Assembly (NCBI GenBank): GCA_031361295.1
Contig: JANMCN010000147.1
Span: forward strand, 1 to 43,441
Length of the DNA: 43,441 bases
Reading direction: 5' to 3'
Source of the DNA: JALZOC01 sp031361295
Lineage (GTDB): Bacteria > Acidobacteriota > Vicinamibacteria > Vicinamibacterales > 2-12-FULL-66-21
Part shown: in pieces, positions 9,028 through 17,024 of the stretch
Layout: each line of letters starts with the position of its first letter
How positions within the stretch are numbered: position 1 is the first letter of the stretch
Program-made: the position numbers and the translations under genes
The notes under the pieces: model-generated
Told to the model about the DNA's origin: nothing
Databases searched by the model: none
Seen by the model: only the letters and a program-made list of their open reading frames with translations

Positions 9028-10677
9028 ATGAACAAGGAGATGATCATCTGCTCGGGGGATCACGACACGCGCGTCGCCATCCTCGAGGAGGATCAGGTTG
9101 TCGAGATCTTCATCGAGCGCGAGCGTCAGCGCGGGGTCGTCGGCAACATCTACAAGGGGCGGGTCTCGAAGGTCCTGCCCGGGATGCAGTCCTCGTTCGT
9201 TGACATCGGGCTCGAACGCGACGCCTTCCTCTACGTCACCGAAGTCGTCAACACCGTCGAGGAGTTCGACCGGCTCGAGTCCGGCGACGAAGAAGAGGGC
9301 CTGACAGCCGTCCCGGTCGCCGAACCCGTCCTCGCCGGGGAAGGGCATGAGCCGGAAGCGCCGGTTCCGGCCGTGGATGACCGCGGCGCCGAAGCCGCGG
9401 CGTCAGCCGGTCACCCGTCGTCGTCGCGCGGCGGCCCCCGGGGTGGAGAGCGCGAGCCCCAGGCGAAGATCGAAGATCTCCTCAAGGAAGGGCAGGAGGT
9501 CCTCGTCCAGGTCGTCAAGGAGCCGCTCGGCACGAAGGGCGCACGGCTCACGTCGCACGTGACGATGCCGGGCCGGTTCCTCGTCTTCATGCCGACCGTC
9601 GATCACGTGGGCGTCTCGCGAAAGATCGAATCGCGCGAGGAGCGCGCCCGCCTGCGGGGCATTGTCCGGGAGTTCCGCGAGGAGCACGGCTTCACCGGCG
9701 GGGTCATCATCCGGACCGCCGCCGGCGGACGCTCGAAAGAAGACATCGTCAGCGACCTCGCCTACTTCCATCAGGTCTGGACCGAGATCCGACAGCGCAT
9801 GGAATCGCGGCGCCCCCCGGCCGTCCTCTTCCAAGAACAGAGCCTCGTCACCAAGCTCCTGCGCGACCTCCTCACCGAGGATTTCTCCGCGATCCGCATC
9901 GACAACGAGCAGGAGCATCGCCGCGTCGTCGCGCTCATCGAGCGCATCATGCCGGCACTGCTGCCCCGCGTGAAGCTGTACACGAAGGAGTTCCCGATCT
10001 TCGAGGAGTACGGCGTCCAGGCCGAGATCGACAAGGCGCTGCGGAGCAAGGTCTGGCTGAAGTCCGGGGGATACCTCGTCATCAACCAGACCGAGGCGCT
10101 CGTCGCGATCGACGTGAACACGGGGCGCTACGTCGGGAAGCGGACCGGCCGGCTCGAAGACACGATCGTCAAGACGAACCTGGAGGCGGTGAAGGAGATC
10201 GTCCGGCAGCTGCGGCTGCGCGACCTCGGCGGGATCATCGTCCTCGACCTCATCGACATGGAGGAGAAGAAGAACCGGCAGAAGGTGTTCCAGGAGGTCG
10301 AGAAGGAACTACGCCGGGATCGCTCGCCGTCCAAGGCGCTGCAGGTGTCGGACTTCGGACTCGTCATCGTGACCCGCAAGCGCGTGAAGCAGAGCATCGA
10401 GCGGCAGCTGACCGATCCGTGCCCGTATTGTTCCGGTTCGGGGTCCATCAAGTCGGCGTCGACGATCTGTTACGAAATCCTGACGGAGATGAAGAAGCTC
10501 GGGAGCGACCTGGAAGGACAGGGAGTCGTCCTGCGGGTCAACCCTGACATTGCCAGGGCGCTCAAGGAAGAGGAAAGCGCCGTCCTGCGGGACATGCAGC
10601 AGACGCTGGGGAAGGCCATCACCATCAGGCCCGACACGCACCTGCACCACGAGCAGTTCGACGTGATGGCTGTCTGA
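9028..10677 (+). CDS. rng: Ribonuclease E/G family endoribonuclease
   Basis: Single-strand-specific endonuclease for rRNA maturation and mRNA decay. It has 549 residues, the length class of RNase G plus an insertion. The N-terminal S1 domain (about 35-175) is split by a low-complexity insert (about 82-145, rich in Glu, Ala, Pro and Gly). The catalytic core carries the metal-binding aspartates D362 (AIDVNTGRYVG) and D407 (GGIIVLDLIDMEEKKN), and the Zn-link CPYC (DPCPYCSGSG) follows. There is no long C-terminal degradosome scaffold, so it is RNase G-like rather than E-like. GGAG lies 9 nt before the ATG. Its place behind the mre/rodA genes parallels mreBCD-rng in proteobacteria. Confidence 0.94.
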   Translation: MNKEMIICSGDHDTRVAILEEDQVVEIFIERERQRGVVGNIYKGRVSKVLPGMQSSFVDIGLERDAFLYVTEVVNTVEEFDRLESGDEEEGLTAVPVAEPVLAGEGHEPEAPVPAVDDRGAEAAASAGHPSSSRGGPRGGEREPQAKIEDLLKEGQEVLVQVVKEPLGTKGARLTSHVTMPGRFLVFMPTVDHVGVSRKIESREERARLRGIVREFREEHGFTGGVIIRTAAGGRSKEDIVSDLAYFHQVWTEIRQRMESRRPPAVLFQEQSLVTKLLRDLLTEDFSAIRIDNEQEHRRVVALIERIMPALLPRVKLYTKEFPIFEEYGVQAEIDKALRSKVWLKSGGYLVINQTEALVAIDVNTGRYVGKRTGRLEDTIVKTNLEAVKEIVRQLRLRDLGGIIVLDLIDMEEKKNRQKVFQEVEKELRRDRSPSKALQVSDFGLVIVTRKRVKQSIERQLTDPCPYCSGSGSIKSASTICYEILTEMKKLGSDLEGQGVVLRVNPDIARALKEEESAVLRDMQQTLGKAITIRPDTHLHHEQFDVMAV

Positions 10678-10685
10678 ATCGACGT

Positions 10686-10753
10686 CGCGGTCGGGGGCCA
10701 GCCTTCCGACCGCGTCGTGGCGCCAGGAGGGGCCGGGGCATCGAGCCCCGGCC
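10686..10753 (+). terminator. Two hairpins between convergent genes
   Basis: Two perfect 9-bp stems lie in the 89-bp gap between rng (+) and the secreted protein gene (-). The first is CGCGGTCGG/CCGACCGCG (10686-10714) and the second is GGCCGGGGC, loop ATCGA, GCCCCGGCC (10731-10753). Neither has a T-tract. Their position between converging genes supports a bidirectional terminator role. Confidence 0.6.
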
Positions 10754-10766
10754 GCCGCCGGATCGA

Positions 10767-11252
10767 TCAGGCCTTGGTCGCCGCCCCGGTGGGGAGGTGA
10801 ATCAGGTACAGATTGCCGGCCTTGTTGATCCAGACGCGCAGGTATTCGTTGCCGCGCAGCATCTGGACTTTCGACATCCCGGCAGCGGGCGGCGCATCCT
10901 TCACGACCGTCTTGACTTCCGCCTGGGGGACGATGCTGACGACTTCGCGTCCCTTCACCGTGCCCTTCTGCACGAATTCGACCCAGCGCTCGACGTTCTT
11001 GCTCGCACCCACCGCATCGGGCTTGGCTTCCTGCGCCGTCAGGCGGACCTGGTACGTGCCTGCCGCCAGCGGCTTGCCGTCCGCGGTGACCGCCTTCGTC
11101 AGATGCACGGTTCCGAGGGGAAGATCGCCCGTAGGGGCCGCGGGGGCTGTTGCCGTCGCCGGCTGCTGGTTCGGCGCCGTGTGCTGAGCGAACGCCGGCA
11201 CCGCCATCAGCGATCCGGCCAGAAGTCCCACCGCCACAAACTGGTTTCTCAT
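10767..11252 (-). CDS. Secreted protein of unknown function, 161 aa
   Basis: I do not recognise a named family. The protein begins MRNQFVAVGLLAGSLMAVPAFAQ, a clean signal peptide with an AxA cleavage site. A Pro/Ala/Thr-rich linker follows, then a compact mostly-beta region (about 45-160) containing TVHLTKAVTADGKPLAAGTY and EVVSIVPQAEVKTVVKD. The wording KPLAAGTYQVRL resembles small periplasmic beta-sandwich domains common in acidobacteria, but this is only an impression. The start at 11252 is chosen over an upstream in-frame one because AGGAG lies 10 nt before it and a signal peptide follows directly. It has its own promoter (TATAAT at 11330-11335). Confidence 0.8.
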   Translation of the reverse strand: MRNQFVAVGLLAGSLMAVPAFAQHTAPNQQPATATAPAAPTGDLPLGTVHLTKAVTADGKPLAAGTYQVRLTAQEAKPDAVGASKNVERWVEFVQKGTVKGREVVSIVPQAEVKTVVKDAPPAAGMSKVQMLRGNEYLRVWINKAGNLYLIHLPTGAATKA

Positions 11253-11329
11253 AACGACATTTCTCCTGACAGCGTCGAATCCAACAGTCGCCCGGGTGAC
11301 GTCGAACCGGGGAGGCCGCTGCCCCCGCA

Positions 11330-11335
11330 ATTATA
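11330..11335 (-). promoter_or_regulatory. -10 box of the 161-aa secreted protein gene
   Basis: A perfect TATAAT on the minus strand, 78 nt upstream of the ATG at 11252. The -35 position is poor (GCCGAG). Transcription would start near 11323 and leave a leader of about 70 nt carrying the AGGAG ribosome binding site. Confidence 0.5.
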
Positions 11336-11429
11336 GGTGCAACAGGGCGGACCTCGGCTCGGGAACTGTCATAGCAATCAGGGTGCCAGACCGCAGACCG
11401 TCAAAGACTGCCATTTTGGGTGCGGACTT

Positions 11430-11449
11430 GCGCAGCGTTCCCGCTGCGC
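11430..11449 (-). terminator. Hairpin downstream of the DUF4097 gene
   Basis: GCGCAGCG, loop TTCC, CGCTGCGC: a perfect 8-bp stem 50 nt past the stop of the DUF4097-like gene. No U-tract follows on the minus strand. It is a probable transcript end or 3'-stabilising structure of the sigma cassette. The rest of 11340-11498 holds no gene I can support. Confidence 0.5.
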
Positions 11450-11498
11450 CGCCCCCGGCGTTGCGAAATGCGACAGTCGGTCCGGGGCGCCCGCGGGG

Positions 11499-12545
11499 TC
11501 AATGCTTCGCCACCACGATGCTGCCGGAGAATGTCGTGAGGTTGACGACGGCGCTGCCGTCGCCAAACATCCCGCGCAGCGTCCGATGGCGTCCCGGTGC
11601 CTCGTCCGGATCGCGGTCGCCGGTCTTGAGGGGCAGTTCGGAACGGACGGACCCGCTGAACGAGCTCGCCTCGAGCTCGAAACCGGTGCCTGATCCGACC
11701 GAGAGCCGCACGTCTCCTGAGTGCGACGTCAGCTCGTAGCGGCCGCTCTTGACGAGCGTCCCGCTGTACTCGACGTTCCCACTCACCGAGTGCCCTTCGA
11801 GGCGCTCGGCCTGGACGTCCTGGACCAGCACGCGACCGCTGACGCTGCCAGCTTCTATCCGGCGCGCGTTCACCTTGCGCAGGAGCACGTCCCCGCTGAC
11901 GCTCTGGATCTCGATCCCGCCGTCCATCTGCGTGTCCGTGATCTCGACGCCGCCCGACACCGACCTCGCTGTGGACACCCGTCCGGCGTTCGCGATCCGA
12001 ACCGTGCCGCTGACGGAGTTGGCGCTGAGATCGCCCTTGATGCCGTCCACGGTGACGCTGCCCGAGACCGACGCGACAGTCAGCCTCGTCCCTGCCGGTG
12101 CGCTGACGGTATAGGCGACGGAGACGTCGAGATGGCGCCGGTGCCCGGGGGTGCGGTCCTCGCCCCGCGGATAGACCGTCTTCACTTCGGCGCGATTGCC
12201 CCGCTCGGTGACGGTCACGTTCACCAGGCCGAGCGCGTCCCGTGCGTCGTCGGTCGAGTGGCCGCGCGCGGTCTTCACGATTTCGAGCGTCGCGTCGTCT
12301 CCTCCGCCTCTGGTGACCCTGATGTCGCCGGCGATGTTCGCGAGCGCAAGCTCTCCATCGGATCCGAGCTTCAGCGTCTTCGTCTGGCGATCGGTTTGTG
12401 TGTCGCGTGCCTGGGGGTCGAGCGGTTCGGCCGCCGCGTGGTCGCGGACGATGGCGCGTATATGGTGGGGCCGCGACTGCGCCGACGCGGGTGTGGCGCC
12501 GGCCATCAGGGCCGCTACCGCAACGTACAGAACTGTCTTTGACAT
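11499..12545 (-). CDS. Exported DUF4097-like beta-repeat protein
   Basis: Signal peptide (MSKTVLYVAVAALMAGATPASAQ), then a region built of repeated short beta-strands turning at S-x-SG motifs: SVSGSVTV, SVSGTVRI, SVSGGVEI, SVSGDVLL, SVSGRVLV, SVSGNVEY, SHSGDVRL, SFSGSVRS and finally TFSGSIVV, spaced roughly 20 residues. This is the pattern of the DUF4097/putative auto-adhesin family and suggests a right-handed beta-solenoid outside the cytoplasm. The biochemical role is unknown. The ATG at 12545 has GAAGAG 6 nt upstream; the in-frame ATG at 12551 has no room for a binding site. It is third in the sigma factor/anti-sigma cassette, so it may modulate or be controlled by that envelope-stress pathway. 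Confidence 0.87.
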   Translation of the reverse strand: MSKTVLYVAVAALMAGATPASAQSRPHHIRAIVRDHAAAEPLDPQARDTQTDRQTKTLKLGSDGELALANIAGDIRVTRGGGDDATLEIVKTARGHSTDDARDALGLVNVTVTERGNRAEVKTVYPRGEDRTPGHRRHLDVSVAYTVSAPAGTRLTVASVSGSVTVDGIKGDLSANSVSGTVRIANAGRVSTARSVSGGVEITDTQMDGGIEIQSVSGDVLLRKVNARRIEAGSVSGRVLVQDVQAERLEGHSVSGNVEYSGTLVKSGRYELTSHSGDVRLSVGSGTGFELEASSFSGSVRSELPLKTGDRDPDEAPGRHRTLRGMFGDGSAVVNLTTFSGSIVVAKH

Positions 12546-12596
12546 GCTCATCTCTTCACTGTCGCAACCCGGGGGCGCGACGTTTGTCCGGTGCGC

Positions 12597-13382
12597 TCAC
12601 GACTTGCTCGCGCTCCCGATAATCTGCGCGGCGCCGGCCGCGTTCCCCTTGCGCATCTCGTTCATCAGCGCAATCGTGTCCTGCAGGAGCGCCACTTTGC
12701 GCTTCAGTGCGTCGAACAGGCTGTCCCGCGCCGCCGCACTCTGCGGCTCGGCGCGCAGCGCGGCGCGGCTCTCCGCAATCGCCACGTCGATGACGTGCAG
12801 GCTTTTCTGCAGCATCGCCGCCGTCTGCGGATCGATCGCCGCCTGGTTGCCTGCTGGCGTCCCGCCCCCGGTCGCCTGATCGAGCCGGGCCGCCTGCTCC
12901 AGTTTCGTAATCGCGTTCTGGTAGTGCTGCTCGGCCATCCGGAACTCGGTCTCAACGTCCTGGACGGTGCTGTCAGCCGTCCCGTCGACCTGCGCGGGAC
13001 CGTTTGTCGCGCCGGTCGCCGGCGCCGCGGCGCCGGGCCTGAGACGAGGCAGCAGCATCACCAGCGAGGTGCCGATGGCGAGGATCAGCGCGGCCGCGAT
13101 GGCGAGCCACGCGGCACGGCGCGCGATCGGGGACGTCGGCACCGGCGTGGCCGTGACGCGCCCCTCCTGCCGCAGGCGCCCCGCGAGTTGCAGCCATACG
13201 CGCGGCGGTAACTCGATGGGATCGAGCGAGGATGCCGCGTCACGAATCGCCTCGAGGTCGGCGACCAGCGCGCGGCAGTCCCCGCAGCTGTCGAGATGCC
13301 GTTCGAGCTCTGCGCGGCGGATCGGCCCGACCGTCCCGTCGATCAGATCGTGAATCGATTCGCTGTACCTCGTGCAATCCAT
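12597..13382 (-). CDS. Zinc-finger anti-sigma factor, membrane spanning
   Basis: Predicted partner that holds the adjacent ECF sigma factor inactive. The N-terminus has the zinc anti-sigma (ZAS/zf-HC2) pattern: C3 and then H29-x3-C33-x2-C36 (HLDSCGDC). One membrane segment follows (about 90-112). The outer part (about 113-261) is helical and probably coiled coil (VETEFRMAEQHYQNAITKLEQAARL), with a further helix DSLFDALKRKVALLQDTIALMNEMR. It lies 69 bp downstream of the sigma gene and 51 bp upstream of the DUF4097-like gene. The periplasmic helical domain is a candidate sensor; the signal is unknown. Confidence 0.9.
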   Translation of the reverse strand: MDCTRYSESIHDLIDGTVGPIRRAELERHLDSCGDCRALVADLEAIRDAASSLDPIELPPRVWLQLAGRLRQEGRVTATPVPTSPIARRAAWLAIAAALILAIGTSLVMLLPRLRPGAAAPATGATNGPAQVDGTADSTVQDVETEFRMAEQHYQNAITKLEQAARLDQATGGGTPAGNQAAIDPQTAAMLQKSLHVIDVAIAESRAALRAEPQSAAARDSLFDALKRKVALLQDTIALMNEMRKGNAAGAAQIIGSASKS

Positions 13383-13451
13383 GAAAGTCCAACGTTCAAC
13401 GGTCTCAGTTCCACGCGCACACGACGTGGGCAGGCGTCGCCGGGTTCGCAG

Positions 13452-14051
13452 CTAACGCCGTCGGGCTCCCAGGATGCCGCGGAGCCGCAGCCGCGCCTTG
13501 TGCACCTGCGACTTCGAGGTGCCCTCCGCGATGCCGAGCGCTTCGGCGACTTCCCGGTGATCGAGCCCCTGCACATCGTGCAGCACGAAGGCCGCCCGGC
13601 AACCCGCCGGCAGCTGCGCGAGCGCCCGCTCGAGGTCCATTCTTGCCACGGTCTGCTCCGCGAGCCCGCTCCGGCCCGGCTGATGGAGCGCCGGCTCGTC
13701 GTCGAAGGCCTCGGTCAGCTGGCTGGTGCGGGCGGCCCGGCTCCTCAAATAATCCAGGCACTGGTTCATCGCCAGCCGATACAGCCACGTCCCAAGAGCC
13801 GATTCGCCGCGAAAGCCCTCCAGCTTGCGGTGGGCCGAGAGGAAGATTTCCTGCAGGATGTCTTCCGCATCCACGGGATTCCCCAGCATGCGGCAGGCGA
13901 CACTGAAGAGCTTCCCCGCATGGGCGGCATACAACTCCCCGAACGCAGCGAGGTCTCCCGCGCGGCATCTCGCGACGAGCGCCATGTCAGCGGCCCGCCC
14001 GGCGGCTCCCGGCCCGGCCACGGAAGCCGTCGTCGCCTTAGACGTCGCCAT
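13452..14051 (-). CDS. ECF-family RNA polymerase sigma factor
   Basis: RpoE-like alternative sigma factor of 199 residues. Region 2 (about 25-95) includes the core-binding DAEDILQEIFLSAHRKL and the -10 recognition stretch GESALGTWLYRLAMNQCLDYLRSR. Region 4 (about 135-195) has the helix-turn-helix LDHREVAEALGIAEGTSKSQVHKARLRL. The Ala/Gly-rich first 20 residues are probably disordered. The next gene is a zinc anti-sigma factor, the usual arrangement. The start at 14051 lacks a clear ribosome binding site; a start closer to the region 2 helix would also be possible. Confidence 0.94.
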   Translation of the reverse strand: MATSKATTASVAGPGAAGRAADMALVARCRAGDLAAFGELYAAHAGKLFSVACRMLGNPVDAEDILQEIFLSAHRKLEGFRGESALGTWLYRLAMNQCLDYLRSRAARTSQLTEAFDDEPALHQPGRSGLAEQTVARMDLERALAQLPAGCRAAFVLHDVQGLDHREVAEALGIAEGTSKSQVHKARLRLRGILGARRR

Positions 14052-14107
14052 GCGGGTCCGGCGTTGCCGGGGGCGCTACTTCCGGTGTGTGAGCAGGCAT
14101 TACCGAT

Positions 14108-14497
14108 CTAACGAGCGGTGGGTGATTTTTGTTTCTTCCGCGTGAGCGGAGCGGCGCGGGGCCGCCCAGCGGAGCGAGTGTTGGTACGGGCGTCACCGGA
14201 ACCGGGCCAGCGCCGGCTGGCAAAATCACGGATTATCGACGGCCCGACGATGATTCCCTCCGCGCGCAGCAGCGCGCGCTTCAGCTCGACGTTGCCGCCG
14301 AATCCGCCGATGCGCCCCGCCGCAGCCACGACGCGGTGGCAGGGGATGTCCTGCCGGCCGCAGCGGCTCATGATCGTTCCCACCGCCCGGGCGGCACGCG
14401 GCTGGCCGGCGGCCTTCGCGACGTCGCCGTAGGTCGCCACTCGCCCCGCCGGTATCCTGCGCACGACGGAAATCACGCGCTGGGCGAATGGGGACAT
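14108..14497 (-). CDS. Methylated-DNA-protein cysteine methyltransferase family protein
   Basis: DNA alkylation repair, single-domain form. The 129 residues cover only the C-terminal DNA-binding/active-site domain: winged helix (PAGRVATYGDVAKAAGQPRAARAVG), the active-site motif IPCHRVV with the acceptor cysteine present, and the GGFGGNVELKRALL segment. The N-terminal domain of Ada/Ogt proteins is missing. Because the cysteine is present it is not a typical ATL protein (which has Trp or Ala there), though many short proteins of this type are annotated as alkyltransferase-like. The tail (about 100-129) is basic and probably disordered. Heptamer array B occupies the gap to the barrel gene upstream. 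Confidence 0.9.
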   Translation of the reverse strand: MSPFAQRVISVVRRIPAGRVATYGDVAKAAGQPRAARAVGTIMSRCGRQDIPCHRVVAAAGRIGGFGGNVELKRALLRAEGIIVGPSIIRDFASRRWPGSGDARTNTRSAGRPRAAPLTRKKQKSPTAR

Positions 14498-14510
14498 CGG
14501 AAGTTAGTCA

Positions 14511-14545
14511 CAGTTGCCAGTCGCCAGTTGCCAATCCCCAATCCC
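14511..14545 (+). repeat. Heptamer array B (5 exact units)
   Basis: Five contiguous 7-bp units on the + strand: CAGTTGC, CAGTCGC, CAGTTGC, CAATCCC, CAATCCC. The array fills the 50-bp gap between the stop of the outer-membrane barrel gene (14548) and the start of the methyltransferase gene (14497). The unit changes from CAGT-type to CAAT-type along the + strand. Confidence 0.9.
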
Positions 14546-14547
14546 CG

Positions 14548-15330
14548 CTAAAACACCAGCCGGATTCCGGCCCCCGCCTGAATACCGCCTGCGCGCACGG
14601 GGAGGGAGCGATCGCCTGCGGAGAGATCGATCGTCGCACGGGTGAAGCGGACCAGGCCGCCGATGCCGACGGATCGCGCAAACATCCAGCGCAGGTCCAC
14701 TCCGGCGTTGACGCCGATCGCGCCGGCGGTGGCGCGGCGCGTCGGGGCGCTGCTGAAGGTGGCGGCGTCGTACGGGTAACTTTCGTTGTACGTGACGTCC
14801 CTCACCAGCTCCCGCGCGAGATGCAGGAACGACGGCCCTCCGAAGGGCGTCACGGTCAGGCGTCGTGTGGCCCGAACGGCGTACGCCAGGTAAATGTGCA
14901 CGCCGGTTTCGGCGGTGTTGAGGGCTGACTGCGATCCCGCGACCGTTCTCGGCTGCTGGAACAGCAGGGGGTGAGGGATGCGTGCATCGACCAGCGCCGA
15001 TCCGCTGCGTGTCCCTTGCGACACGGCGACGCCGGCGCCGATCTCCTTCCAGACACGTGCCGTAAGGCTTCCATCGACGAGCACCGCGGACTTCGCGGGG
15101 TATTTCACGTCGACCGTGGCGGTTTCGACGTTGCGCTCGAACTCGAAGTGATCCGTCAACGGTGGCGCCCCGCTCTGCACGCCGCCGGACAGGCCGACGA
15201 GGATCCGGCCGCCCGACTGCGCCGCGGCCGGCTCCACGACACACGGCCACAACAACAGGGACAACGTCAGGACGATCGTTGCGGGCACGGCACACGGCGA
15301 TGCCTTCAATTGACACCCACCGCGGTCCAC
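14548..15330 (-). CDS. Outer-membrane beta-barrel protein
   Basis: A hydrophobic signal segment (VPATIVLTLSLLLWPCVVEPAAAQ) precedes alternating amphipathic strands such as VDVKYPAKSAVLVDGSLTARVW, GVHIYLAYAVRATRRLTVTPFGG and GVNAGVDLRWMFARSVGIGGLVRFT. It ends AGAGIRLVF with a terminal Phe, the signature of barrels inserted by the BAM complex. About 8-10 strands are likely in 260 residues. The function is unknown. The ATG at 15330 overlaps the M4 protease gene by 25 bp; a TTG at 15310 overlapping the protease stop is an alternative that still keeps the signal segment. Overlap means the two exported proteins are made together. Confidence 0.8.
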   Translation of the reverse strand: MDRGGCQLKASPCAVPATIVLTLSLLLWPCVVEPAAAQSGGRILVGLSGGVQSGAPPLTDHFEFERNVETATVDVKYPAKSAVLVDGSLTARVWKEIGAGVAVSQGTRSGSALVDARIPHPLLFQQPRTVAGSQSALNTAETGVHIYLAYAVRATRRLTVTPFGGPSFLHLARELVRDVTYNESYPYDAATFSSAPTRRATAGAIGVNAGVDLRWMFARSVGIGGLVRFTRATIDLSAGDRSLPVRAGGIQAGAGIRLVF

Positions 15331-16961
15331 GCTTGCGCCACCGCGCGCTCCGCGGGACTGCCTCCGCCGTAAAGGTCACGCGCCGCCTGAATCGTGGCCG
15401 CCCGCGCGACGGCAAACGTGGCCCCCGACGGCAAGAGCTGCGTGAACGCGCGGTAGAAGACCTTCTCGATCTGATCGCGGTTCGCGCCGCCCACCCCCTG
15501 CACGCTCAGCGCGGAGGTGCGGTTCGTGCCGCCCTCGATCGCGAGGTAGAACGCGTGATTCGGGATCGCCGAGTTCGTGTGCACGCCCCCGTTGTCCTCG
15601 CCTCCGAGATATCGCTTCGAGTAGTGATCGGGATCGCCGAACGCGCCGGGATTCTCCATGGATCGCAGCCCGCCGGGCCGCACGACGTCTTCCCCGAGGA
15701 GATAGTCGGCCTTGAGCGTCCCATTCCCCGGCGGCTGGAAGAAGAACTCGGCGCTCGTGCCCATCATGTCGGAGAACGATTCATTCAGCGCCCCGGACTC
15801 GTTCCTGTAGATCAGGTTCGAGGTGTACTCCGTCACGCCGTGCGTGAGCTCGTGTGCTACGACGTCGAGCGCACCCGCGAGAAAGTCCCACGTCTGGCCA
15901 CCGAGTGTGAAGCCGCCCGGCAGCCCCTCCCCGTAGACCATCAGCCCGTCGCCGTCGTAGAACGCGTTGACGAAATACTCCGGGAAGTCATCCATATACC
16001 TGAAGAAGTCGACACGGCGCACGGGGTGCACCAGATTCTGCACGCGGATGTCCGCATTGTTCAGTCCGTGCCGCCCGAACCGCTTGAAGTAGTAGTCGTA
16101 GGTGTAACCCGCATAGACGTGCGCATCGTCGACAGCCCCGTCCGTCCAGTCGTTGTCGGAATCGGTGGCGAGGTCGGCGGTCGCCAGGCGGACCCGTCCG
16201 AAGAGCACATCGTCCACCCGTCCGGGATTCCCCTGCATGTCGTAGGTCTGGATCGCCGGCGGCCGCAGTTCGTCGGCCGCCATGAACTGGCCGGTGCCCC
16301 TCCGCACGCTGATCTTCTTCGTATCGCCGAGCACGCCGCGTGCCCGTCCGACCGCGCTCTGGGTCTTCCGATCGCTGAACTCCAGCAGGGTGGCGCCGGT
16401 CTGCGCGTCGATGAAGATCTGACGCGAGTCATGGCGGCTCTTCACGCGGACGCGCCAGGCGAGCGCATACCGACCCTCGTCGCCCGGCCCTCCGGCGCCG
16501 GTCGGGAGCACCACGAGCTCCGGTGCGCTCGCGGTGTCGAGCTCCGAGGCCGGGCGTGCGGCGATCGCCGCGCGGGCCTGCTCTTCGTCAATCGCGGGGG
16601 AGGGATCGATGTCGATGCCCTCGTAGATCGTGACGAATACCGACTCGGTCAGGCCTCCATTCCGCGACTGTCGCGCGACGTCGCCGCCGAACACGCGTAC
16701 GCCCCGATAGTACTGATCCGAACGCTCGTGGCGCCGGCCCGTGATCAGTGTGTCGTCGCGCCTGTCGCGCACCCGGAGCTCACCGGACCTGAGCATGCCG
16801 TCGAGGCGGCGGTCCCACTGGCGGCGCTCGGTCGCCGAACGAGCCTCGACGACCGTCGTCCGTCGGGATTCCTGGGCAGCCACCGGCGGAATCGTCGAGG
16901 CGGCGGACGCCAGCAGGTATATGGTGGCAGCCGCCGCGCACGCCGCGTCACGCACGGTCAT
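15306..16961 (-). CDS. Secreted thermolysin-family (M4) zinc metalloprotease
   Basis: Extracellular neutral protease made as a preproenzyme of 551 residues. Signal peptide (TVRDAACAAAATIYLLASA...VAAQ), propeptide with FTP/PepSY-like parts (about 30-210, including YALAWRVRV and FIDAQTGATLLEF), then the catalytic domain. Zinc site: HELTH with the third ligand in NESFSD; the second catalytic His is in GGVHTNSAIPNHAFY. The C-terminal M4 helical part ends at AWTAVGVN, with no extra C-terminal domains. The ATG at 16961 is preceded by AAGGAGGT at close spacing, a near-perfect Shine-Dalgarno, so the in-frame ATG at 16976, which lies upstream of that motif, is rejected. It is followed immediately by the barrel gene. 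Confidence 0.95.
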   Translation of the reverse strand: MTVRDAACAAAATIYLLASAASTIPPVAAQESRRTTVVEARSATERRQWDRRLDGMLRSGELRVRDRRDDTLITGRRHERSDQYYRGVRVFGGDVARQSRNGGLTESVFVTIYEGIDIDPSPAIDEEQARAAIAARPASELDTASAPELVVLPTGAGGPGDEGRYALAWRVRVKSRHDSRQIFIDAQTGATLLEFSDRKTQSAVGRARGVLGDTKKISVRRGTGQFMAADELRPPAIQTYDMQGNPGRVDDVLFGRVRLATADLATDSDNDWTDGAVDDAHVYAGYTYDYYFKRFGRHGLNNADIRVQNLVHPVRRVDFFRYMDDFPEYFVNAFYDGDGLMVYGEGLPGGFTLGGQTWDFLAGALDVVAHELTHGVTEYTSNLIYRNESGALNESFSDMMGTSAEFFFQPPGNGTLKADYLLGEDVVRPGGLRSMENPGAFGDPDHYSKRYLGGEDNGGVHTNSAIPNHAFYLAIEGGTNRTSALSVQGVGGANRDQIEKVFYRAFTQLLPSGATFAVARAATIQAARDLYGGGSPAERAVAQAWTAVGVN

Positions 16962-17024
16962 GTGACCTCCTTGCAAACAGCCATTACGCTCCGATGGCCC
17001 GGTCCGGGTGGCGAACCGCCGCCG

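Noticed and set aside
8907..9203. Small hydrophobic frame between rodA and rng (begins MALLLLVVVACWLAG)
   Set aside because: It looks like a signal peptide at first but overlaps rng by about 176 bp in another frame and turns into shadow sequence. No ribosome binding site is evident.
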